A stretch of 64,000 bases of DNA from Certhia americana (lineage: Eukaryota; Chordata; Aves; Passeriformes; Certhiidae), in assembly GCA_018697195.1 (NCBI GenBank), contig JAGMWU010000037.1:310001-374000 (forward strand), read 5' to 3'. The notes beneath the pieces are model-generated. The model was not told the DNA's origin. It did no database searches and saw nothing but the letters and a program-made list of their open reading frames with translations. Shown here piece by piece: positions 13,001-25,000 of the stretch (position 1 is the stretch's first letter; the number at the start of each line of letters is the position of its first letter). The position numbers and the translations under genes were made by a program.

Positions 13001-16000
13001 TGCAAACTACAGACTACAAAGCTTACTCCACTTGTTTACTTTTCCTTATCACAAATCATTTAATTGAAAACCAAACAAAACTGGGCTAGTCACATGTAAC
13101 AGCAAAAACATGTCTCCATCTTGAGATTGAGTGAAAAATTATACAATCTCTGTAGGGTCTGTTAAGCATCCCTTTTCCTACTGTTCCAGCATAATGCAGA
13201 GGAGCCCTCACTCACTGGGAGCATGGGATAGTGTCCTGCTGAGCAGCCAGCTACTCCCTTAATCTCTTCCTTATTTTGCTTCACTTTCATCCACCCCATT
13301 TTGCCCCCCCCCCTCAATGACAACTGGAAATTGTCATTGCATTACTAAAACTAGTACTTCTAAATTGCTCCAGGCTGTGCCTTCCTCCCCACCTATCCTA
13401 TGGCCATCATCATTATTTCAGTTCTCAGCTGCTTATAAAAATCCCTTTAGTCAGTTTTCCAGGCAGCCGAGAGAGAAGAGACTTCCTGCGGACAAGAACT
13501 GGAAAAGACTCCTTCCTTAGCCCACAGGGGCAGAACTGTAAATTCTGCTGAGTGGATGCAAAATGGAGCTCGTTCCTTAGCCATGGTCCCCTCTCTGCTC
13601 AGCATCCTTGCTGGGTGTTTCAGAGCCAGTGCTCATCTGCAAGGGATGTGTGAGCCCATGGTAGGCAAAGGCAGTGGAAGCAGGAAGAGCAGGGTGGCCT
13701 GGGTTTGTGTCCAAGTGAAGTTTGCCCGAGGACTTCCTCTACATTTTTACCTTGAAACGAGGCATCCCTTCTTTTTTGTGTTTGTTTTCTCTTGCCCAAC
13801 AGGCCTGGCTTTCTGTGCTGTTCAAAGCGCACGTGACTGACTGAAAATTCAGCTGCCTGGAGCAGCTTGTGTTGCAAAGTGTAGCTGGCTGAAAACAAAC
13901 AGTGATTGTGCTGGTTAATTAGAAGATGAAATCCCAGGGCATCTGTGTGCCTAAATTAAGCATTCAGCTTTTCAGAGCGTGCAGGGATTTCCCAGATGGA
14001 CTTCATTCTTGAATGCAGCCCTGAAGTTTGCACCTGGCAGTGCTGGAATGGAAGCAGCCCTTCTTTTAAAAGGGGAGATGCCAGTTCATTATTGGTAATG
14101 CATCTTTAACCTGGCTAGCAGAGAGGGACCAGTCTGTGCTTTCAGTGAGTTTGTTTGGCAAGTGATAATAATTTTAGTGCTGCTTCTCTCACTAAAAGAA
14201 CTCTTTTAAAATAGCTTTAGGGAGATTAATGGTGTGTGTATATAAGCTGCAAATGAACAGGTCCTGCAAATGAAACCTTGGCATCTATTAACTCCTGATC
14301 TAACTGGAACATTAAAATTACTAAGGCAGATTTATTTGCTTTAACTAGGCTAACAATTTCTCAAAACCTTGTTTAGGGAAAACTGGCTTTGCCTATCCTT
14401 GCAGAGGAATGACTTGAAGTTTTAGTGTTCTTCCTTGATCCCAAATAAGTAGTTGCAGTATTCTTTTATGCTGATGCATTTTATTTACCAGCAGCTCAGG
14501 TGGGGAAGGTAGTCCTTTTTATTACAAACAGTTAAATCAGATTTAAAGAGATCTAGGTAGTGTCTTTGCATATTCCTGTCCACAGCAGGGGTTTGAAACA
14601 AAATGATCTCTAAGGTCTCTTCCAACCCAAATAATTCTCTGATTCTGTGATTATCCTCTTACCTCTAAAGGATACAAGTCTTTAGTCCACAATTCTTAAA
14701 GCAGATCAAAACAAAGTAAAACAAAAACCCCAAACAAACAAAAAAATCAAACAACAACAAAAAGCCCACCCTAAAACCAAACTCAAAACCTTTCAGCACG
14801 TTTTAGCATCCCTGAAAGTTTCTTCACTACCACCTTTGAAAGACTCCGTCCCCTTAGGAGTTGTAAAAGGAAATAAAAAGGAATTCATTGAGATACCAGT
14901 AGATGCTTGGCCAAACTGCACAGAAGTGTGGAGAGTGCCTGTACTGCCACTGTTCTTTTTTCACTTCTGTGCCTCATCTATCTGGCAGTGAGCTTGAGCT
15001 CTGGCCCACAAGCAGAGCTGGCTCATGCAGGATTGCTGCAGGCTGTGGGCTGTTTGCCTTCTGTAGGAAATTTGGGGCTCTCCCTTTCCAAGGTGGTGTC
15101 TCATAGAGCTTCCCTTCAGTGTTTACTCTAAATGAAGAGGCAAGAGGTGATTTCCAGCAAAAAGGTGTGTGAGGAAATGAGGCAGTGGAGGGTAGATCAC
15201 AGTAAATAGCAGTCAAAATGCCTGAACAAAGAAAGCACCAACTTTTTCATACTTTCTCCCCCTTTTTCCAGGGTGATGTGGTTCACTAGGGATCGTTTAA
15301 TGTTGTTTTCTTACTATAAAACGTCATGAGGGGTCAGAGTACTATTTTTCTTTTTTGGCCGTAAGAAAAATTTCTCACAGAAAGCCCTTGGTTTGAAATG
15401 AGGTTGAAAAAAGCACAGTTTTGACCTGATTGACTAAAATCCCTGTCTTGACTCCCAAGCTTTTGGTCCCATTTTTGAAAGGACACCTGAATAATCCTCT
15501 AGGTTGAGGAGTCAATTGCCAGCTAGTTTTAAGATTTGAATAACTATACTTTTGAATAGCCAAGTTTTATCTGTCTATTTTTCAACTCCTTTGGGATGTC
15601 TGCATGATTACCAGAGAGAGGGATAACAATTTGTGAGAGCTTTAAGTCCCTCTCTTTCCCTTCCTTGGTAATATATTGACATTACAAATAGTACTTACCA
15701 CCTGTAGGTACAGTACTAAATGATGCTTTTGGAAATGTTTGTGGGCAGCCTGCTCTCTTCTCCAGCAGTAGTGAAACAGAGCTGGTGCCTCCCCACTCCC
15801 CAAACTGCTCTGAGTACCTGAACTGCTCAGCAATATTGCTGAGATGTGCAGGAGCATGGAGTTCATTGAGTAGAGAAGAGATGGGAGACAGGCTTGACTT
15901 TGGCATTGACTTACACATGTGTGATAGGAGACTTGAACAGCAAAATGAGACCCCCTGGGACAGAAGAAATATTCGCAGCCCCTGAAGCAGGTTGTGTGAA

Positions 16001-19000
16001 CATGCACAGCTCCTGGTGCTTTCTGTCCCCTGGGGAGCCAGTGCAGGCTGATAGCATGAGAGTCTCTTACTGTACCAGTTAAAAGAGAAAAAAAAAAAAA
16101 AGTAAAACATTTTAACCATTCATTTCAGGTAACGACAGGGTTTAGTAGAGTGGGTATGCCAAATGTTCAGAAAGGATGGGGGAGGTTGGTTTGTTTTGGC
16201 AAGTACAAACCAAATCTTTATCAGCGCCTGCTGCATCAAAATGTGTCTGCCTTGGCTGATACTTATCTTCTGGTTGTCTTTCAGAATGCTCCAGGACGAC
16301 CTGCAGCTCAGTGATAGTGAAGAGAGTGGTGATGATCAAGTCGGTTTTAGCTGTTTTATACACTAGGCACACAGACTTCCCTTTAAACATCACCACTTGT
16401 TGCATTGTTCTGAGTTCTGAGCTAACCTTTCCTCCCCCCTCTCTTCTTTGTCTTTGTGAACAAAACAGGTTGTTGAAAGGTCACCTTCTTCACTTGCTCC
16501 TCCAAGGTACAGATTTGTTCCCAAACTACTAGCTAGACCACATAAGGAGAAAAACAGAACTGCTTTTTATATGTGGGGTAGGAGGGTAAGGGTTCCTGGT
16601 TTCTCTTGTAACTACAGACTTTGGTTTCTGGCTGCTCTTGGAAGTCAGCTTTAGTTGTGTGGGGTTTTCTGGAAAGCTCCAATTAGAAATGAATAATCCA
16701 GGCGTGCTGGATTTTGCCTATGAACCAGAACTGTATTTACTCAACTGCTCCTTTCTCTTCTCCTTCTCCTCTCCACCAGTGTGTCTGTAGATCACACTGC
16801 AGCTAATGTGATTTTCAGCTGTAGTGGCAATATGTGAGATATGAGTCCAGTTTTAGCTCAGCAGGAAGCCCAAAACCAAGGGCCAAGTGGGTAAAGAACA
16901 GGAAAGGGTTAGGAAGAGTCATTGAGGCTGTTTTAGCTCCTCTTGATAAGGAAGCTGATTGTAAGCAATTCCTGCCATGTATTGTTAGTCAGAAGCAATA
17001 GTCAAGGTAGACTGAACAGCCACGTGCCAGCGCTTGAGGAAGAAAAGATGGAAAAGTTCAAAATTTTTCCTGCAGGAGAGCACTGATATAGATTATTTTG
17101 ACTTGATATGTATATTCTTCAAGCACAAGAGTGCTCTACAAAGTCAGACTTGCATAGGAGCACACCAGTACTTGGTATGATCTGTGTCTCTGCAAACTCT
17201 TAAAATAGGAGTGTTCTCATTATATCAGTCTTGGATTAGCAAGGTGCTTGCCTCCAACTGACATAAATGTGTTGATACTGATGTGGGAAACAAAAGTAGA
17301 AAAAATAAATTAAAATACCTACATTTTAATTTTGTAAGCCCATTTCAAAGAAAAACACTTCACATAAAAGGGACATCTCTTCCTTGATTCCATTGTCAGT
17401 GTGGAGAAAAACACTTTTTATTAGTGCAGGGTGTTGCAAGAAATGCTGCTGCCTGATGTGGCTATTAATAAAGTGGATACAGCAGCATGACCAGGTAACA
17501 TAGATGAAGTGAAAACTGCAGGGGGAGAACAGAAAAAACAGGAAACACCCTGAAATATATGTTCCTGCCTTATTCACTTTTATTGGAAGTTTTTAATTTT
17601 GAGAGTTGGGTTTTTCAGAAAAGCACTGGGCAGTTTTGGTGCTTTTTAAACTTTGGTTGGCAAAATGCAGCTCCACATTGTAGCAGTGGCATCCTGTCTA
17701 CATATTTGACTGGGTTGGAGTTGAAGATTTTATTATTTTCCAGCAATTTCGTATTCTGGTGCTTTATTTTTTGAGTATGCCAATGTATTTCTCTGGCTTT
17801 CTCTCCTCTCATCTCAGTGCTAAAACATGGGGTTTCTGTTTTATTTTCGAATACTGCCCTGTCAATATAATAAGTAACCTTCAGCCATGCTGCTTTCTAA
17901 TTTTATCTCATGGTGGCCTTGCAGTTCCTTACAGTCCCAGCCCAAGAGTGTGGCATCAGCACATTCCAGCAGCTCGGAGTCAGGGAGCACCAGTGACTCA
18001 GACAGTTCCTCAGACTCGGAGACAGAAAGCCACTCGAGTGACAGTGAAGCCAACGACCCTCCAAGAGCACCAACACCTGAGGTGAATGCAAATGAAAGGC
18101 AGAGGCTGCTTACACAGCCCCTTGCCTCACACTCTGCTGTCTCAATGCAGTCAGGGCAGGAGACCTGAGTCACTGTCATTGTTCAGGTGTCCCCTTGACA
18201 TCTTTGCTGCGTCACTTGGCTTTTCTTGCCCTTTGGTTCCCTTCTAGAGTTTGCAAACCTTAGTTACCCTTAGTACCAACTTAATTAGACTTTCAGATGC
18301 CCAAATCTGAAAGTGTTCCCCCATGTCCTTTGGCATAGTTGCCTAGCCCTCCTGGAGGAATCAGTGCCTTCACTGGGGAGACAAGAGAAGGCACAGATGG
18401 AAAGCACAGCTGGGCTGTGTGGGGCTCACTTCTGCCTGTGCTGGATTTCTGAGGGCCTTTATGGGCGGTGTCAGGATGAGACCAGTTTCCTGATAATGTA
18501 AGAGGAACTGCTGTCTCCCTGCAGCTCCTGTGCCTGAGTGACAGATTCAGCTTCTCCCAGGTTGCAACTGAAGGGATCAGACCTGCAGGAAGGGCCGGAA
18601 TATGCTTAGTCTTGCTGCTGTTGGATTTGGCTTGGATACTGCTGCACTGGCATTTCTGAGTCTTTTACTGGGGAAAGCAGACAAACAGAGCTTGGTCACT
18701 TCAATTTTCATAATTGTGAGACTATGCTTTTTTTTAAAAAAGTCTGCTGTGGAATTGCTCATGTTCCATGCATTCAAAAAGTTCTTCCAGCATGCAAAAC
18801 ATTCTCAGGCCACTGGGAAGTATGTGGCTGTGTTTGCAGACCACAGCTGATACAAAACAAGCTACTGGCAGTTTTGAGCTACTCTTGCAAAGCCCCTTGT
18901 AATTTATTTTTCCTCCCCTGCCTCAGCTCTAGCTCTCTTTCTTTTCACCTTAGAAGTGCATGAACAGGGAGAAGCCAAAAACAAGCTTTGAGACAGCCTC

Positions 19001-22000
19001 TTCTTTCCATCTCACTCTAATACTCTTTGTCATCCAAAGATATGTATAACTCTTTGTTCAGTTATAGACTTTGCCCACTGCAATATGGTGTCTTTGAAGG
19101 AAGACACCTCTTTTACTAAATTCTGCCTTTTACTAAATTCTGCCTGGTTTGTCCTGAAAATACTAATGAAGTCCTAGCTACCTGCCATTGACCTTTTTGT
19201 CCTTTTTTTCATTCAGCCAGCAGTTCATCCATGATGCTCTAGAGCAAGTTAGTACACATGGCCTATTAGTTTATAGTCAGTTCTTCACATGCAAAGCAAA
19301 CACTTTAACACCTCTAGGCAACAGTCTTTGGGCTCTGGTAAGCTGTGCTAGGATGGAAACAGCCCATAAAGGCAGCAGTTTTGAGTCCTCCCTTTCTCTT
19401 TTTGTCTGCAGCCTGAGCCACCAACTTCTAATAAGTGGCAGCTCGACAACTGGCTGACCAAGGTGAACCCACCAGCAGTGCCAACAGAGAGCCTCAGTGA
19501 CATTGCCCATGGGGATGGACATGAGGAGGGCAAGAAACAGGAGCAGGGCATCAGCAGCAATTCCTCCCAGCAGCACACTGAGCTGAGGGAGCCTCCTCAC
19601 AAGAGCCAAGTGGCCAGAGCTCCTCAGGAGGCTCCTCTTCCGACCAAACGCAGCTGCCAGAAACCTCCTGCACACGCCGAGGAGCCCTCGCCCAGGCAGA
19701 CTGTGGGGATCAAAGGGCCGAGCAAACCCCTGGGGCACGAGGGGCCCAAGAGAGGCCTGAAGGTGGAGAGTGAGCCTGGTCCTTTGGAGGTCACAGACCA
19801 GACTTTCAGGGACAAGCCAAAAATCAAAAAACCAATGAAGACAAAATCCAATGACAGAAAAGACCTGAAACCAGGACTTCAAGAGCCCTCTGAGAAAAAA
19901 AAGGCCAAGGGCTCCCATCAGGCCAATGCCAAACCCTTCTTGGACCCCAGGCTCATGGGAGATGCCCAGGCACATGATGCTCTCAGTCCCCTTCCTCAGG
20001 GTCAGGGCACAACCCCCATCAGGACCAGCAGCCACAGGCCTCAGGATTTGCACAAGGAGAAACTTCCCTTGCCTCTCAGGGAGAAGTTGCTCTCACCAGT
20101 GAGGGACCCCCCAACCCGTGAGCGCCTCATGGTGAAAATCGATCTCTGTCACCTGGAAAAAGTCCCTCAGCCCCCCAGGAAAAACGGGCACCAGAGGAAA
20201 GCAGAGACCAAGGACCTTCCTGGTGCAAGGAAGCAGGACTTGAAGAGGAAAGCCACGGACACACCTGAGGAGTCCTGTGGAAAGAAGAAGGTAAGAGGTG
20301 GAGTGAAAAGTGGGTTTGTACAAGGTCCAATGTGGTTTTGAGAAGCCTGTGTGGACTTCCCACTTCATAGGTTGGGAGTGAAGCCATTATCCTCCTATAA
20401 AGCTATTATCAAGGGGAATGTGAATCAAAACTGTCTGCAGATGTTTCTTGTGGGTCACAAATCCCCTCCTGAGCAAATGAAAAGCCCTGTAAGCTGTCTA
20501 ACATGCTTCGGTATTTTAGAATATATTTTTGCTCTGTTTTCTTGAAATCCTGGCTTTCTCAGACAATAAAACCAGTTGTAATAGTCACTTTGCCTTGAGT
20601 TACAAGACAACCCTTTATTTAACTGAGGTGATCATTGTTCACAACTGTTTTTTGAAAAGCTGACTCCCTTTTTGGTCCTCCTCATAGGGCAGGCAGAGGG
20701 GACTGTGAATATATTTCCAGCCAGCTGGGTTAGCTGCACAAAGAGCTGTCTGCAGACTTTGTGGGGAATGGGTATTCTCTCTGGATATTTCAGTCCCTGA
20801 CCCCCTTTTTGGTCCTCCTCATAGGGCAGGCAGCTCAGCACGGATGGGTGAATAACCTTAGTTTGTGTTTCTTTTAGTTTTGCCATTTTATGAATTTCCT
20901 GTAGTAGTGAGGGAGAATTGAGAAGAGCAGGGAAATGGTGAAGAAACTTGAGGGACCCCAGAAATTCCTGCAGAGCAGTGGGAGAAAGGGAAACAGGCAG
21001 TCAATCTGTCACATTTTTTCCTGTTGCCTAAGAGATGCAGGAGAGGAGCTATTTGATGTTAGAAATGTCTTCCCTTGCAATCTCAGTGCCTGACTGCAGG
21101 GAAGCCCCCCTCGGAGCAGCCTCACTGTCAGTTCTGTCAGTGCATCAGTATCCTTGGCGCCTCAGGCCTCATGGCAGCCAGCAGAGTTAGGTACAGCTGT
21201 CAGACATCCTTTGTGGCATTGTAGAACCTGAAAAACAGTGTAAGGATGTGATCTCAGCGCTGGAGCCTTGTCCTGAGCACCCAGCCAGAGGCAGACTCTG
21301 TGTCACAGCATACCCCTGTGAGTGACACAAAGCTGGCTGTGTCCCAGACGTGAGTAGAGACTGGGAGAAGAACTCGCTGAGAGCATGCCGGTGGAGGGGG
21401 ACCTGGAGGTTCCGCTGGATGAGAGGCTGGACATGACCCAGCAGTGTGTGCTTGCAGCCCAGAAAGCCAAACGTGGCCTGGGCTGCATCCAAAGATGTGT
21501 GGGCAGGAGGCTGAGGGTGGGGAATCTGCCGCTCTGCTCTGCTCTGGGGAGACCCTCCCCACCTGCTGCATCCAGTTCTGGGGTCCCTCAAATACCAGTG
21601 CTTTAAAATTTCACCTATATAAGCATTTTGGTGATAAAAACCAAACCCCCTGCACATCTGGAGTATCTGTGTTCTAACTTGCATACAAGTGTCTTGCTTT
21701 TGATTACTGTTAGCAGCAACAGGTTTAGCAATTCCATCCCTGACACTACAAAGCAATTAACCTATCCAAGCAAAATTAGATAAAATGTCATTTTAGGTTA
21801 CTTGTCAATGAACTTGCAATCTGTACCTTCTGTGCTGTAGGTTTTCAATTTTTTGGTTCCAATAAGGTATTTTTTCTAATAAATTTTTTTTACCAGACTC
21901 AGTAAAAACTTAGCTGTGTTGGTCTGTATTTTATGCGAACTTTGAAAACCTAAATGATTTTATTTTCCTTTTTTTTTTTTTCTTCCTATTAGAGGGTAGA

Positions 22001-25000
22001 GAAGGAGGAGACTGATAGGAAGAAAATGAAATCAGAAAAAAACCCAAAATCATTGCAGTCTTCAGCTGACAAAGACTCCAATAAATTGAAGTGAGTATAC
22101 AGTTGTGGAATGGAAGAGGGATGTATAAATCCAAGTCTTTCCTAAACAGCTTAGATCAAGGAACTGTATCTCTTGTCCTTATACTTAAGAGTTTGCTTCT
22201 AACATAATGTTCCTTCTGAAACCTAATCTACAGCAGATTTGCCTTTACATCCTGGAAGCAGCCAGTTCAGAAAGCAGCTCTGTGGGTGTGGGTGGGTAAG
22301 GGCAGTGAGCATTTCCTTTCTCCACTAAAGTCATCCTGTTATTTTTGTCTTGTTTTCCTAAGTGAGCCAATGGACATAAAACCAATGTGCCTTTTGAGTC
22401 CTGACTGCCTGGAATTTCAGGTGGCCTTTGTGACCAGGAATCCCTCCTTTTTCCCAGTGCAGCATTTGCAGTGCTTCTGGTAGCTCTGCTGGAGCTTCCC
22501 CTGTAATTTGCATACCAGAGCACTGCCAGCATTCTGGCTAGGCCTTTGCTCCAGAGAGTGCTTCCAAGAGCATGTTTCCAACTGGGCAGCGTTCCTGAGA
22601 GGGGAGACTCATGCCTCAGTCATGGGCTACTGCATTCGATTCCTGCTTGCTTGTGGCTTGAATTTGAGGTGTTGGCTTGGATTGGTATGTAGTGTTGAGC
22701 TTTGTGTCCTGACAGTAGGAGTAAACTGCCTTTCAGAAGAGAAAACACTGCTCTGGAAGCACTGAGGAATTGAGGCTAACATTTAGTTGGGTGAAGGGAT
22801 ATTTGAATTGTGTTAGTGATGCAAGAGATTTAATTCTGGGGCTTATTCTTCCCTTTTGCTCAGTGAAAATGAGCGGGAAGGATAGGATGCATTTTTGGGG
22901 AGAGGGTGCACTTGGGTGGGTCAGGTGATGGTTCTGTGCTCTGTGAAGCATCAGCTGTGCCAAGGTGGAGAAGCTTTGGGAGCATGTGTGTGATGTGAGT
23001 AGGGACCAAATCATGGGAAAAGTGCATGGTGAAAGAGGGGAGAGGTTTGTCCCATGCTCAACAGAATGAGGCAGGATTTGCACCATCACACCTCAGTCTC
23101 CTCACTGGGTTAAACTTCATTTCCTCCTCTTCTGATGTTGCAGTCCATGAGCTGGGATTCCCTGCTCAGTGTTTTCTTGGAAACTTTGAGAAACTGAATA
23201 AAAATATGTAAATGAGCAGTGGTAAAACAAAGTTTATAACTATTACAGCTGTAATAGTTATAGTCTGAGTTCCCTGCTCATGCTAACTTCAGACGATCAG
23301 AAATCTAATGTTAATAAATGTGATAATCTCTGTTATTTAAAAGCATAGCATTTTAAGTCCCTCTCAACTTTGTGAGTGTTGTCTACTTGATCTAGCAAGT
23401 CTTAAAGGAGGAACTCAGTTTAATTCTATCAAAGCACACACAGGATCAAGTGTCAGGGTGAGTATCTGTGACCACAGAAAATACCATCTATGGAAAGGGG
23501 GAGAGGCAGGCAGTGCTGCAGTTTGTTTGCCTTGTTGGGTGATTTGTCCCAGGGGTTTTAATCACTGTAACCACCTCCCTCACTGAGTGAAAAGGGGCTC
23601 TATTGGAGGCATGCTTTTTTTGCTACGCCCTGATGTTCTGGTTACAAGTATTTGTTACAAGGACAAGTTCTGAGACTTATTCCTACTTGAAAGGCAGCTT
23701 ACTTCTATGTTGATGGTAGGTGAAGGTTTGCTATCTAAAGCACAATGAAGCCCCTGAAGTTTTGTTTTGCTTTTTTTGTATTCTTTATTATGAACAAGTC
23801 ATCTCACACTTCCAGAGGAGTTTAAACAGAATTGGCATGTCATGTAACTAAGTTTGTAAAAGATCCCCATGTTGTGTATGCACCATATTCATGAATTTGC
23901 TTCCTATCTCCAGAGCATCAAAAGCTTCATCTGAAACCCAGAAGAAAGATGTGCTCCTACCACTGCCAGCCGTGTCTGCTGCACAACCTGCACCAAAGTC
24001 AGCCAAGATGACCCAGAAGAGACCCAAAACTGAGACTGATGAGCTGCCTGCCATGGATAATCCTGCCAGGAACAAGAGCAACCACAAGGATCCTTTGTTT
24101 GCCAAGCACAGGAAAGTGGAGGGAAATCATACGGAACTGTCGAAGGGCATCAAAGTAGGTATCCAGGATAACTGGCTGGATGTTTTCTCCAACACGGGTG
24201 CTATGTGACTCTCTTCAGAAACATGCTCTGTAAACACCAAAGGCATGAGAATCAAGTTTATTCTAATCACCATTTCAGATTGTAGGCTACTGCAAATACA
24301 ATACTGGTGTATTGGTGTAAAAAATGAGTGTGCTTATAAAAAGAAAGAGAGGAGTGCTTAAAAATATGAAAACAAGCAACCTGTGGCATTGATTACAACC
24401 CAGGTATAAGCTTTAATAGCTTGTTTACAAAATGTTTCATAATGGTTCATAATCCTTGCAGCTGGTTCTTTGCATTTCTGGGTTACAAAATTCAATTATG
24501 TGGCTGTTTACTGGAGGCTTGGGGTGCGTGATCTGGGATGTTGCTCTGTGTGTGTTAAGACAGACTGTGGATACTGCATTAGCTGGATCTAACTGCTTAC
24601 TTTTTCCTTTTCCCTGTAGTTAGTAATGGGGAATCAGCTATTGTTGTGTAGTTAAGGTGGAAATAAGTGTGAACAGAGCTTACCACTCTGCCTTGGCTAG
24701 AGGACATGAAAACTGGGCTGCTTGCAGCCTCACTGCTCTCTTAGTCGTTGTGGAAGGAAACCTGCTGCTGAATTTCTCTGAGCTTGGAGTAGTTTGAATG
24801 GTGTTAGGCATGACAAGCAGTCAGGTGAGAAACAAGCAGGGGTTGCTAGGGAAGAGAGCTTGGAACATAGACTATGCTTGGGACAGATAAACATTTTCAC
24901 TTGAAATTTAGGAAAGCCAGGCTTTGGAATTAGTTTAGGCATATCTCCCTAACCAGCTTTATCTCTGTCCTGTTTTCAGGGATCTACAGGTGATGTCACA

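Larger units (their letters stand above)
12159..16284 (+). other. AFF1: AFF1 intron between local E4 and E5
   Basis: A 4.1-kb intron with two CR1 remnants (12,315 and 14,581), a C-run near 13,303-13,313 and A-rich simple sequence near 14,710-14,765. Open frames here lack paired splice sites and family resemblance. Confidence 0.8.

Noticed and set aside
15682..16119. Overlapping 145- and 121-codon minus frames
   Set aside because: Intronic, no family resemblance, and the N-terminal Phe run is simply an A-run read in antisense.
19277..20053. 258-codon open frame on the minus strand
   Set aside because: It is the antisense shadow of the large AFF1 exon, whose + frame is proved by family motifs and splice phases.
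21187..21756. 189-codon minus frame
   Set aside because: It is antisense to a CR1-type relic whose sense frame is recognisable.
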